From: Ruminococcus callidus
GTDB lineage: Bacteria > Bacillota > Clostridia > Oscillospirales > Ruminococcaceae
Direction: 5' to 3'
Assembly (NCBI RefSeq): GCF_020709055.1
Contig: NZ_JAJFCK010000010.1
Location: forward strand, 1-64,000
Length of the DNA: 64,000 bases
Shown: positions 1-7,730 of the stretch, in pieces
Layout of the letters: each line of letters begins with the position of its first letter
Position numbering within the stretch: position 1 is the stretch's first letter
Program-made: the position numbers and the translations under genes
Notes under the pieces: model-generated
Seen by the model: the letters and a program-made list of their open reading frames with translations, nothing else
Databases searched by the model: none
Told to the model about the DNA's origin: nothing

Positions 1-53
1 TGCAACAAAATTTGCCGAAAAGACGTAGATAGACGCCTATGAACACGAGCTCT
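1..53 (-). repeat. MITE-like palindromic element, copy A (cut by window start)
   Basis: The first 53 bases are the reverse complement of the left end of the 162-bp element seen complete at 17982, 25544 and 53217. The rest lies outside the window. The element end (CACGAGCTCT) is followed by TCA, which on the minus strand reads TGA next to GAGCTC, the same flank as copy C. It lies upstream of the aldehyde dehydrogenase gene. Confidence 0.85.
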
Positions 54-118
54 CAGTATGAGCCAAATGCGTAGAACCTGCCGGACGGCAGGGAATCAAG
101 AAAGGCGGGGAATCACAA

Positions 119-1591
119 ATGGAAACAGGAAAAATGTTCATCGGCGGAGAATGGGTGGCATCCTCTTCGGGAGAGACCAGAGAGGTCATCAACCCTTATG
201 ATGCTTCGGTGATCCGCCATGTGGCAGAGGGCACGGTGGAAGATGCCGAGCATGCCATTGCCGCAGCGAAGAAAGCCTTCTATGAAGATGGCTGGGGCGA
301 TACACCGGCATACGAGAGAGCTGCGCTGTTGCGGAGCTTTGCGGATGAGATGGAGGCAAATGTGGAAAAGCTGGCAAAGGCGGAGACGCTCAACACCGGC
401 AAGGCGCTGATCGAGTCGGAGTACGATGTCTACGATTCTGCCAACATTCTCCGGTATTATGCCGGCATTGTGACACAGCCCACAGGTCAGACCTATGACC
501 TGAACGATCCGGCAGTGCATGCCATGACTGTGCGGGAACCGCTTGGTGTCTGTGCGCTGATCGTCGCATGGAATTTCCCGATCTCTCTGGCAATCTGGAA
601 GCTTGCGCCGGCGCTGGCAGCCGGTAATGCCATTATCCTGAAGCCGTCGGAGATCACACCGCTTTCGGCAATTCTGATGACGGAGATGATGGAGAAGGTT
701 GGCTTCCCCAAGGGTGTTGTCAATCTGGTCATGGGCGCTGGTGCAACTGTGGGCAATGCGCTGGCATCCAGTCTGGATGTGGACAAGGTCGCATTTACCG
801 GCGGTATTGTCACCGGCAGAAAGATCATGTGCGCAGCCTCCAGCAATGTCAAGGGCATCTCGCTGGAGCTGGGCGGCAAGTCCCCGAACATCATCTTTGC
901 CGACGCCGATTTTGACACGGCAGTGGACTACGGTCTGTACGGCATGTTCTATAATCAGGGCGAGGTTTGCAGCGCAGGCTCCCGCATCCTTGTGGAGGAT
1001 ACCATCTATGACCGCTATCTGGAAAAGCTCATCGAGGGCGCCAAGAAGATCAAGATCGGCAACGGTTTTGAAGAGGGCGTAAAGATGGGACCGGTCATCA
1101 GCAAACAGCACATGGAAAAGGTGCTGAAGTACATTGAAATCGGCAAGGAAGAGGGCGCAACAGTAGCGCTTGGCGGTTACCGCATGACAGAGCCGGAGTA
1201 CGAAAAGGGCTACTTCATTGCGCCGACGATCTTCACCGACACCACGCCGGAAATGCGCATTGTGCAGGAGGAGATCTTCGGACCGGTGGTTGTCATTCAG
1301 AAGTTCCACGGCGAGGAAGAGGCAATTCAGCTGGCAAACAACACCACCTATGGTCTGGCAGCCGGGATCTTCACCAGCGACAGCGCCAAGGCGCTCCGTG
1401 TGGTCAAGAAGATTCGTGCCGGCATCACCTGGATCAACACCTATGGGCCGGTTTATCCGGAAGCACCGTGGGGCGGTTACAAGCAGAGCGGTATCGGCAG
1501 AGAGCTGGGTACCTACGGACTGGACGACTATACGGAGGTCAAGCAGATTAATATCAACACCAACGTGTGTCCCACAGGTTGGTTTGAATAA
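119..1591 (+). CDS. NAD(P)-dependent aldehyde dehydrogenase, GbsA/betaine-aldehyde dehydrogenase-like
   Basis: This is a full-length ALDH-superfamily protein (490 aa), an enzyme that oxidises an aldehyde to the acid in the cytoplasm. Visible motifs are the cofactor-site segment WNFPISLAIWKLAPALAAGN (about 151-170), FTGG (226-229), the general base Glu250 in LELGGKSPN, and catalytic Cys284 in NQGEVCSAG. The start follows AAAGGCGGGG. A perfect 6-bp stem-loop (77-92) lies in the leader. The next gene, 18 bp downstream, is an iron-type alcohol dehydrogenase. That order matches Bacillus gbsAB, where the pair converts choline to glycine betaine. The substrate here is inferred and could be another amino-alcohol or simple alcohol. 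Confidence 0.88.
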   Translation: METGKMFIGGEWVASSSGETREVINPYDASVIRHVAEGTVEDAEHAIAAAKKAFYEDGWGDTPAYERAALLRSFADEMEANVEKLAKAETLNTGKALIESEYDVYDSANILRYYAGIVTQPTGQTYDLNDPAVHAMTVREPLGVCALIVAWNFPISLAIWKLAPALAAGNAIILKPSEITPLSAILMTEMMEKVGFPKGVVNLVMGAGATVGNALASSLDVDKVAFTGGIVTGRKIMCAASSNVKGISLELGGKSPNIIFADADFDTAVDYGLYGMFYNQGEVCSAGSRILVEDTIYDRYLEKLIEGAKKIKIGNGFEEGVKMGPVISKQHMEKVLKYIEIGKEEGATVALGGYRMTEPEYEKGYFIAPTIFTDTTPEMRIVQEEIFGPVVVIQKFHGEEEAIQLANNTTYGLAAGIFTSDSAKALRVVKKIRAGITWINTYGPVYPEAPWGGYKQSGIGRELGTYGLDDYTEVKQININTNVCPTGWFE

Positions 1592-1609
1592 ACGCAGGAG
1601 GGCAAGAAT

Positions 1610-2773
1610 ATGATACCAGCATTTACATTTGAATTTCCCACCATCATTGAGTTTGGCGTGGGCAAGGCTTCGGAGATCATGAAGGCAGTGGAACGGGAAA
1701 AGGCAGACAAGGTAGTTCTGGTGACAGATCCCGTACTGGCTTCCATCGGCATGCTTGACCCCATCCGGAAGATTCTGGAGGAGAACGGTATTGCCTACAC
1801 CGTCTATCAGGACATTCGGCAGAATCCGCTGTCCTCTCAGGTGGACGCTTGCGGAAAGCTCTGCGCAGAGTTCGGTGCAAAGCTCATCATTGCCGTGGGC
1901 GGCGGCAGCGTCATGGATGTGGGCAAGGGCGCAGCAGTGGTTGCCACCAATGGCGGCAGTATTGAGGACTACATGCTCATGCGTGGCGATGACATGAAAG
2001 TCCCCACAGAGAAGTTCCTGCCGGTGGCAGCGCTCCCCACCACGTCCGGCACAGGCTCGGAGGTCTCCGACTGTATCGTCATTACGGACAAGAGCCAGAA
2101 GAAAGATCTGATGCTTACCACCGAAATCGCACCGACCTATGCGTTCGTTGATCCGGCGCTGACCTTTGACGTTCCCCGCAATATCACCGCAAACACCGGT
2201 CTGGATGTGCTGGGACACGCCATTGAGGCATATGCCTCCAATCTGGACAACAAGCTGGCGGAGCTGCTGGGGCTGGAAGCCATCAAGCTCACGTTCCAGT
2301 ATCTGCCGGATGCTGTAGAGGGCAGCGAGGAGGCTCGCATCTACATGTCGCTGGCATCCATGTACGCCGGCATTGCCCAGTCCAAGGACGGCTGTATTCT
2401 GCCCCACGCCGTCAGCTGTCCGCTGTCGGTACTGCATAAGATTCCCCACGGTCTTGGGGTCGGCGTGGCGCAAATTCCCAGCATTGCGTACACCAGAAAC
2501 GCCGTGCCGGAGAAGTACGTGGAGATCATGCGTTATCTAGGGGACACCACCTGTGACGAATCCAATGCAGCTGACCGTCTGATCGAGCGCATCCACGAGC
2601 TGTTCCGTGCCATCGGCGTTTCGGAGAAGGTGGACATCGGCCCGGTCACCGAGGCAGAGATCCACAAGTTCGCAGAGGATGCCATGCAGGAGGTGGACAT
2701 TGAGGGCTGTCCGCAGCAGCCGGTATCTCTGGAAGATCTGGAAGAGATTTTCCGGGAGATTCTGGTACTCTAA
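1610..2773 (+). CDS. Iron-containing (type III) alcohol dehydrogenase, GbsB-like
   Basis: The protein (387 aa) has the Fe-ADH fold: an N-terminal nucleotide-binding half with [13 protein letters not shown], then metal-ligand motifs in [10 protein letters not shown] and [10 protein letters not shown]...IPHGLGVG. The family oxidises alcohols to aldehydes or does the reverse, using NAD(P) and Fe2+ or Zn2+. The start follows GGAGGGCAAGAAT. It sits 18 bp after the aldehyde dehydrogenase gene, so the two probably form an operon that passes the aldehyde on directly. Choline is one candidate substrate by analogy to gbsB, but the sequence alone does not prove this. Confidence 0.87.
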   Translation: MIPAFTFEFPTIIEFGVGKASEIMKAVEREKADKVVLVTDPVLASIGMLDPIRKILEENGIAYTVYQDIRQNPLSSQVDACGKLCAEFGAKLIIAVGGGSVMDVGKGAAVVATNGGSIEDYMLMRGDDMKVPTEKFLPVAALPTTSGTGSEVSDCIVITDKSQKKDLMLTTEIAPTYAFVDPALTFDVPRNITANTGLDVLGHAIEAYASNLDNKLAELLGLEAIKLTFQYLPDAVEGSEEARIYMSLASMYAGIAQSKDGCILPHAVSCPLSVLHKIPHGLGVGVAQIPSIAYTRNAVPEKYVEIMRYLGDTTCDESNAADRLIERIHELFRAIGVSEKVDIGPVTEAEIHKFAEDAMQEVDIEGCPQQPVSLEDLEEIFREILVL

Positions 2774-2828
2774 CTAATCGGAAAGCCGCAGAGAATGCAC
2801 GCTCTGCGGAAAAGCATATCGCAGAAAC

Positions 2829-2894
2829 TCCGGCAGGGAATTGTGAGCAAACGCTCCGGCAATGGCGCTGTCCCTGCCGGGGTTTCCTGTGTTT
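2829..2894 (+). terminator. Probable intrinsic terminator of the dehydrogenase operon
   Basis: A long inverted repeat pairs TCCGGCAGGGA with TCCCTGCCGGG and is followed by a T-rich tract (GGTTTCCTGTGTTT). A smaller hairpin (CCGCAGAG/CTCTGCGG) lies just before it. Repeat copy B starts two bases later. Confidence 0.55.
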
Positions 2895-2895
2895 A

Positions 2896-3028
2896 AGAGC
2901 TCGTGTTCATAGGCATCTATCTACGTCTTTTCGGCAAATTTTGTTGCATACTGCGTTAAAAATTCTTGCCTTGTCTGCAAAAAAATTTGCTCGAAAATCC
3001 GCATATATTTCCTATGAACACAATCTCT
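2896..3028 (+). repeat. MITE-like palindromic element, copy B (internal deletion)
   Basis: This is a 133-bp copy of the 162-bp element with intact ends (AGAGCTCGTGTTCATAGG and CCTATGAACACAATCTCT). Its central 29 bp, including the CATAC-GAAA-GTATG hairpin tip, are missing. The deletion joins two TTGCC direct repeats, as expected for slippage. Left flank TAA and right flank TTG do not match, so any target duplication has decayed. Confidence 0.88.
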
Positions 3029-3086
3029 TGTATCAACGGCGATACTGAAGTGTTGAGAAAACGACGATATTTGTCGAAAAAAGCAA

Positions 3087-3265
3087 TCGACACTTTTTCA
3101 ACGCAGGCGTGATAAAATAATGGCAGTGAACGGGAGAACTCAAACAGAGAAAAAGAGATTTCGTTCCAGAAAAATCCGTTGTGCGTTTTGCAGGAATGGA
3201 AAAAATTCAGATTTCAATTGGCAAGGACGCCGGCTGAACCACACGTGCAGTCGGCGTTTTTCCTT
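3087..3265 (+). promoter_or_regulatory. Possible promoter and leader attenuator before the ABC-PII operon
   Basis: A weak promoter-like pair (TCGACA at 3087-3092, TAAAAT at 3113-3118, spacing longer than ideal) precedes a leader of about 170 nt. The leader ends in a GC-rich hairpin (ACGCCGGCT pairing with AGTCGGCGT, about 3229-3258) followed by TTTTTCCTTTT. This looks like an intrinsic terminator between promoter and start codon, so attenuation is possible. I do not recognise a known riboswitch class in the leader. Confidence 0.35.
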
Positions 3266-3296
3266 TTGGAAGGGATGATGAAAGGGAGTTGTTCGT

Positions 3297-4310
3297 ATGA
3301 GAAACGAGAAAATGAAGCGGAACCGGAAGACTTTGGGAAAGGCAACAGCTTGTCTGTGTGCCCTGACGATGCTGGCAGGCTCCATGACCGCCTGCGGTAG
3401 CTCCAGCTCCGGCAAGAAAGACGATACGGTGACCATCTCCTTCACCACATGGATTGGCTATGCGCCGCTGTTTATCGCTAAGGAGAAGGGTATCTTTGAA
3501 AAGAACGGTGTCAATGTAGATCTGCGTGTCATCGAGAGCGCCGGCGATATCAAGAGCGCCATAGCTTCCGGTGCAATTCAGGGCTATGCACAGACCATCG
3601 ACACTGTTATTATGGGAATTGGTGCTGGACTGGATTCCACACAGGTGCTTGCGCTGGATACTTCTGATGGCGGTGACGGCATTGTCTGCAAGAACGAATA
3701 CAACTCCATCGAAGATCTGCGTGGCAAAAAAGTGGCACTGGACACCTCCGGCGGTGCGAGCTTGTTCTATTTCAATTATGTCATCGGGCAGTATGACATG
3801 AGCATGGATGATTTCGACATCCAGAACATGTCCGCCGGTGATGCCGGTTCCGCTTTTGTCGGCGGCAGCGTGGATGCCGCTGTTACCTGGGAGCCGTGGC
3901 TGACCAATGCCAAGCAGACGGATTTTGGCAAGGTGCTCCGCTCCAGCTCTGAAGATCCGGGCGTTATCTGCGACACGCTGTGTTTCCTCAATGACTACGT
4001 ACAGGAAAACAAGGACAAGGTGCAGGCAATCTGTGACTCGTGGTTCGAGGCGCTGGACATGCTGAACGATCCGTCCACTCACGATGACTGCATCAAGATC
4101 ATGGCAGATTATCAGGGCATGACAGTGGCAGAGCTGGAGGATACGCTTCCCTGCGTTACCTATTATGATCGGGACAAGAATAAGGAGTTTGTCGGTGGCG
4201 GAGAGCTGCAGGATATGAGCGAGTATGCTGCAAAGGTTTGGTATGACATCAAGCTGGTGGATGCAGAGATCGACTGCTCCAAGTGTGTGGATACGGAATT
4301 TGTTTCCTGA
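3297..4310 (+). CDS. NitT/TauT-type ABC transporter substrate-binding lipoprotein
   Basis: The protein (337 aa) starts with a basic lipoprotein signal and lipobox (LAGSMTAC, lipidated Cys near residue 33), then an NMT1/NrtA/SsuA-like periplasmic-binding fold. Family hallmarks are TWIGYAPLFIAKEKGIFEKNG near the N-terminus, a GDIKSAIASGAIQ segment and AAVTWEPW. It would capture a small solute outside the membrane for the permease encoded 27 bp downstream. Related proteins bind nitrate, sulfonates, thiamine precursors or amines, and the ligand cannot be read from sequence. The start follows GGGAG with good spacing. PII genes in the same operon suggest a nitrogen-linked solute, which is inference. 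Confidence 0.88.
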   Translation: MRNEKMKRNRKTLGKATACLCALTMLAGSMTACGSSSSGKKDDTVTISFTTWIGYAPLFIAKEKGIFEKNGVNVDLRVIESAGDIKSAIASGAIQGYAQTIDTVIMGIGAGLDSTQVLALDTSDGGDGIVCKNEYNSIEDLRGKKVALDTSGGASLFYFNYVIGQYDMSMDDFDIQNMSAGDAGSAFVGGSVDAAVTWEPWLTNAKQTDFGKVLRSSSEDPGVICDTLCFLNDYVQENKDKVQAICDSWFEALDMLNDPSTHDDCIKIMADYQGMTVAELEDTLPCVTYYDRDKNKEFVGGGELQDMSEYAAKVWYDIKLVDAEIDCSKCVDTEFVS

Positions 4311-4337
4311 CAAATGGAAAAGAGAAGGTGAATTTTC

Positions 4338-5141
4338 ATGAAAACAGGCAAACTGAAACGGAGCTTTACCCCGCAGGACAGCATCTCGAAAAAGGGCTAT
4401 TTTATCATTGCGGTATGTTCTTTCCTGCTGGTGTTTCTCGTCTGGCTGCTTCTGACAGAGCTGGGATTGGTCAATGAAAAATTCCTGCCAAAGCCCATTG
4501 AAACCTTGCAGACCGGCATCCGGCTCTTTACGGAGAACGGCTTTTTGCAGGACATCGGCGTTACGACATATCGTGTGCTGCTGGGATTTCTGATCTCCAT
4601 GGTTGTGGCGGTGCCGCTGGGCATTTTGATCGGTGTGTATGCGCCAATTGAGGCGTTCTTTGAACCGGTCATGTCCTTCCTGCGGTATCTGCCGGTAACT
4701 GCGTTCATTCCGCTGTTCATTCTGTGGATCGGTATTGATGAGAGGGAGAAGGTCGCAGTTATCATTCTGGGTACGTTCCCGCAGTTGCTTCTGATGGTGG
4801 CAGGGGATACCCGAAAGGTCAAGCACGACCTCATCGAGGTATCCTACACCTTGGGCACCAACCGGCTGAATGTGGTATGGCGTGTGGTATTTCCGGCAGC
4901 AATGCCATACATTCTGGATTCCCTCCGCATGGTGCTTGGCTGGGCTTGGACATATGTCACCGTGGCAGAAATGATCGGTGCATCCTCCGGTATCGGCTAT
5001 ATGATCATTCAGTCCCAGAGAATGCTGAACGTCGGCAAGATCTTCGTGGGAATCCTGACCATCGGAATTATCGGTCTTTTGTTCGACTTCCTGTTTAAGT
5101 GGCTCAGTAAGAAGCTGTTCCCGTGGTTCAGCAAGAGCTGA
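4338..5141 (+). CDS. ABC transporter permease, NitT/TauT (SsuC-like) family
   Basis: This is a 267-aa integral membrane protein with about six hydrophobic segments and the binding-protein-dependent transport fold. It forms the membrane channel of the importer. The cytoplasmic EAA-type coupling loop is visible around DLIEVSYTLGTNRLNVVWRV (about 160-180), typical of the SsuC/TauC/NrtB group. It lies 27 bp after the binding protein gene and 30 bp before the first ATPase gene, in one operon. The start is preceded by GAGAAGGTG. Confidence 0.9.
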   Translation: MKTGKLKRSFTPQDSISKKGYFIIAVCSFLLVFLVWLLLTELGLVNEKFLPKPIETLQTGIRLFTENGFLQDIGVTTYRVLLGFLISMVVAVPLGILIGVYAPIEAFFEPVMSFLRYLPVTAFIPLFILWIGIDEREKVAVIILGTFPQLLLMVAGDTRKVKHDLIEVSYTLGTNRLNVVWRVVFPAAMPYILDSLRMVLGWAWTYVTVAEMIGASSGIGYMIIQSQRMLNVGKIFVGILTIGIIGLLFDFLFKWLSKKLFPWFSKS

Positions 5142-5171
5142 GCGGCAGCGCAGAAGAAAGGGTGAGGCAAC

Positions 5172-5969
5172 ATGGCACAGAGCAATGTGGTGTTTGATAT
5201 TCAGGATGTGAGCAAGGTCTTCCGCTCCAGACGGAAGGAGGTGCAGGCACTGTCCCACATCCGGCTTCAGGTGAAAAAGAACGAGTTTGTGGCACTGCTG
5301 GGAACTTCCGGCTGCGGAAAATCCACATTGCTGCGGATGCTCTGCGGTTTGGATTTTCCCACAGAGGGCGAGATCTTCTGGAATGGGGAGCGGATCACAG
5401 GGCCGGGCATGGATCGTGGCATGGTATTTCAGGGCTATACGCTGTTTCCGTGGATGCGTGTGCTGGACAACGTGGCGTATGGGCTTCGTGCCAGCGGCAT
5501 GAGCAAGCAGGAGCGTATGGACGTTGCAAAGCAGTTTTTGTCGGACATTGGACTGGAGGACTTTACACAGGTCTATCCAAGCCAGCTCTCCGGCGGAATG
5601 CGGCAGCGCGTCGCCATTGCCCGTGCCCTTGCTGCCAATCCGGAATCCCTGCTGCTGGACGAGCCGTTCGGCGCACTGGATGCCCAGACCAGACGGCACA
5701 TGCAGGAGCTGACGCTTCAAATGTGGCGCAAGTATCCCAAGACGGTGATTATGGTCACCCACGATGTGGAAGAGGCGATTCTGATGGCAGACCGTGTTGT
5801 GATCATGTCTGCGCATCCGGGCTGTGTGCGGGAGGTACTGGAAATTGACATTCCGCGTCCAAGGGATGCGGCGGTCAAGCGCACAGAGCAATTTCGGAAA
5901 TACAAGAAATACTGCACAGATATCATTCTGGAAGAGAGCCAGAAAGCGGAAATGCGAATCGAGGACTAG
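5172..5969 (+). CDS. ABC transporter ATPase, NitT/TauT (SsuB/NrtD-like), first of two
   Basis: This 265-aa cytoplasmic ATPase powers the importer. Walker A is GTSGCGKST (about 42-50), the signature is LSGGMRQRVAIARA, and Walker B is LLLDEPFGALD followed by the switch His in VTHDVEEA. The motif MVFQGYTLFPW around the Q-loop is typical of nitrate/sulfonate/taurine ATPases. A PII-type regulator gene begins 11 bp after its stop. It is similar along its length to the second ATPase at 6709, so the transporter may use a heterodimer like NrtC/NrtD. Confidence 0.92.
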   Translation: MAQSNVVFDIQDVSKVFRSRRKEVQALSHIRLQVKKNEFVALLGTSGCGKSTLLRMLCGLDFPTEGEIFWNGERITGPGMDRGMVFQGYTLFPWMRVLDNVAYGLRASGMSKQERMDVAKQFLSDIGLEDFTQVYPSQLSGGMRQRVAIARALAANPESLLLDEPFGALDAQTRRHMQELTLQMWRKYPKTVIMVTHDVEEAILMADRVVIMSAHPGCVREVLEIDIPRPRDAAVKRTEQFRKYKKYCTDIILEESQKAEMRIED

Positions 5970-5980
5970 GAGGAACTATC

Positions 5981-6316
5981 ATGAAAAGTGTAAAAGCGAT
6001 CATTCGACCGGAAAAGGTGTTTGAGGTCATGGAGAAGCTTTCGGATGCCGGTTTCCATGCGGTCACCCGCATGACCATTCTGGGTCGGGGCAAACAACGC
6101 GGTCTGAAAGTCGGAAACGTGTACTACGACGAGATCCCCAAGGAACTGATCGAGATCGTAGTGGAGGACGGCGAAGTGGACAAGCTGGTGTCCATTATCG
6201 AAAACAACGCCAAGACCATGACAGACGGCAAGCTGGGCACCCATGGTGACGGCAAGATCTTTATCATGGATGTGGAACGTGCCATCACCATCAGTTCCGG
6301 AGAAGAAGTGCTGTGA
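5981..6316 (+). CDS. PII-family signal-transduction protein (NifI1/GlnK-like)
   Basis: The 111-aa length matches one PII monomer, which assembles as a trimer sensing 2-oxoglutarate and adenine nucleotides. Visible hallmarks are the start MKSVKAIIRPEK, a T-loop with ILGRGKQRGLKVGNVYYDEIPK, and the C-terminal GDGKIFIMDVERAITISSGE. The T-loop GRGKQ(R/K)G form resembles NifI1-type PII more than classical GlnB and lacks the usual uridylylated Tyr context. AGGAGG lies just upstream. Position between two ABC ATPase genes suggests it gates this transporter, as PII controls nitrate uptake in cyanobacteria; that role is inferred. Confidence 0.88.
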   Translation: MKSVKAIIRPEKVFEVMEKLSDAGFHAVTRMTILGRGKQRGLKVGNVYYDEIPKELIEIVVEDGEVDKLVSIIENNAKTMTDGKLGTHGDGKIFIMDVERAITISSGEEVL

Positions 6317-6335
6317 GCGGAAGGAGCTGTGCCAT

Positions 6336-6692
6336 ATGAAGTATCTGGAAATTATCATCCGTCCGGAGCGCTACACGGCGACAAAGGAAGCCCTTGCAGC
6401 AGGACGGTTCTATTCCGCCATCACGTTTGACGTGCTGGGACGCGGAAAAAAAGCGTGCCATTATGCGCTACATGATGCCGCAGAGAGTGAGGAAGAACAG
6501 TTCTCCATCCCGTTTCTGTGCAAGAAGTTCATCGGCATCTATGCGCTGGACGAAGAGGTGGAGGAGATCATCTCCATCGTGAAGTCGGTGAATTCCACCG
6601 GCAGCGAGGGCGACGGCAAGATCTTCGTCTATGCGTTGGAGGAGGCCACCAGAATCAGCAACGGCATGACGGGAGAAGATGCACTGGTGTAA
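6336..6692 (+). CDS. Divergent PII-family protein (second PII paralogue)
   Basis: The protein has 118 aa, with the start chosen at the ATG after AAGGAG (6321-6326). PII landmarks are MKYLEIIIRPERY, a shortened DVLGRGKK at the T-loop base, the body IYALDEEVEEIISIVKSVN and the C-terminal EGDGKIFVYALEEATRISNG. The T-loop itself (about residues 44-65) is unlike standard PII: it is acidic and has CHYALHDAAESEEEQFSIPF in place of the usual sequence. Together with the gene 19 bp upstream it could form a hetero-trimer, as reported for NifI1/NifI2. This is inferred from context. Confidence 0.78.
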   Translation: MKYLEIIIRPERYTATKEALAAGRFYSAITFDVLGRGKKACHYALHDAAESEEEQFSIPFLCKKFIGIYALDEEVEEIISIVKSVNSTGSEGDGKIFVYALEEATRISNGMTGEDALV

Positions 6693-6708
6693 AAGAGAGG
6701 TGAGAAAC

Positions 6709-7503
6709 ATGCTGGAGAGCAGCGAACGAATCGAAGCGAAAATGGCGTCGACCAACATTAGCGCCGAGCATATTACCAAGGTCTATCAGGCACGGAAGAA
6801 ACAAACCGTTGCCATGCAGGATTGCAGCATTCAGATTCTGGAAAACGAGTTTGTCTGTATTGTCGGTGCTTCCGGCTGCGGCAAATCCACACTGCTGCGG
6901 ATGCTGGCAGGGTTGGACTTTCCCACAGAGGGAACAATCACCGTCAACGACAAGCCGGTGACCGGCCCCGGTGTAGACCGTGGTATGGTGTTTCAGGGCT
7001 ACACGCTGTTCCCGTGGCTGACAGTGGAACAGAACCTGCGGTACGGGCTGAAGCTGAAAAAAATGCCCAAGCCCCAGCAGGACGAGATCGTGGACAAGTA
7101 CCTGAAGATCATCGGACTTTCCAATTTCCGGAACGCCTATCCCCATCAGCTGTCCGGCGGTATGAAGCAGCGTGTTGCCATTGCCCGGATGCTTGCCAAT
7201 TCGCCAGAGTTTCTGCTGATGGATGAGCCGTTCGGTGCGCTGGATCCTATCACCAAGGCACGGCTTCAGGTGTTTCTCCGAGAGATTTGGCGGGAGCTGC
7301 GTCCCACTACGGTGTTCGTCACCCACGACATCGAGGAAGCGGTCTTTCTGGCAACCAAGATCTACGTGCTGTCCAGCCGTCCCGGCAGGGTTAAGGCGGA
7401 GATTCCGGTGAATCTGACCTATAAGCGCACGCTGGATCTGAAAGATACCGAGGAATTCTACGCCTACTATCAGCAGATCGAAAAGCTGATCCAGGAAAAC
7501 TGA
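6709..7503 (+). CDS. ABC transporter ATPase, NitT/TauT family, second of two
   Basis: The 264-aa ATPase has Walker A GASGCGKST, the Q-loop segment MVFQGYTLFPWL, signature LSGGMKQRVAIARM, Walker B FLLMDEPFGALD and the H-switch VTHDIEEA. The ATG at 6709 was chosen because GAGAGGTGAG lies just before it and it follows the PII stop by 16 bp. The N-terminus has a short extension (MLESSERIEAKMASTN) before the ABC fold. It is the last gene of the binding protein-permease-ATPase-PII-PII-ATPase operon, and a hairpin terminator follows. Confidence 0.92.
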   Translation: MLESSERIEAKMASTNISAEHITKVYQARKKQTVAMQDCSIQILENEFVCIVGASGCGKSTLLRMLAGLDFPTEGTITVNDKPVTGPGVDRGMVFQGYTLFPWLTVEQNLRYGLKLKKMPKPQQDEIVDKYLKIIGLSNFRNAYPHQLSGGMKQRVAIARMLANSPEFLLMDEPFGALDPITKARLQVFLREIWRELRPTTVFVTHDIEEAVFLATKIYVLSSRPGRVKAEIPVNLTYKRTLDLKDTEEFYAYYQQIEKLIQEN

Positions 7504-7550
7504 CAGTCCGGAGTATGCAAGTACTCCCTTCCCATAAAGTCCATATACGC

Positions 7551-7595
7551 AAATGCCGTCTGCGCTGTTGTCTGACAGAGCAGGCGGTATTTGTC
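7551..7595 (+). terminator. Probable terminator of the ABC-PII operon
   Basis: An imperfect hairpin pairs AAATGCCGTCTGC with CAGGCGGTATTT and runs into TTTGTCTG. A smaller perfect hairpin (GGAGTA/TACTCC) lies just after the stop codon at about 7511-7528. Confidence 0.5.
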
Positions 7596-7647
7596 TGTCC
7601 GGATCGTTTGCGCTTTACGCAGAAAAACTGCATTTCACGCAAAAAAC

Positions 7648-7676
7648 TTGTTCGTTTATTCGATATATGATATAAT
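7648..7676 (+). promoter_or_regulatory. Sigma-A promoter of the GLUG-repeat surface protein gene
   Basis: TTGTTC (7648-7653) and TATAAT (7671-7676) are separated by exactly 17 bp, and the start codon lies 54 bp downstream. Confidence 0.75.
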
Positions 7677-7730
7677 AAATCATATACTTTTCAAACAATA
7701 TGTGCGAATTTTAGAAAAGGAGGCATTCAC

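Noticed and set aside
113-2473. Long minus-strand open frame opposite the dehydrogenase genes
   Set aside because: It lies antisense to two well-supported enzymes, has no family features, and has the Cys/His/Arg-rich composition of a shadow frame. The same applies to 3207-5891, 38996-41440, 12883-14112 and similar long antisense frames.
3119-3228. Known riboswitch (glutamine, guanidine or TPP type) in the ABC operon leader
   Set aside because: I looked for the conserved consensus blocks of these classes and did not find them. Only the terminator-like hairpin is supported.
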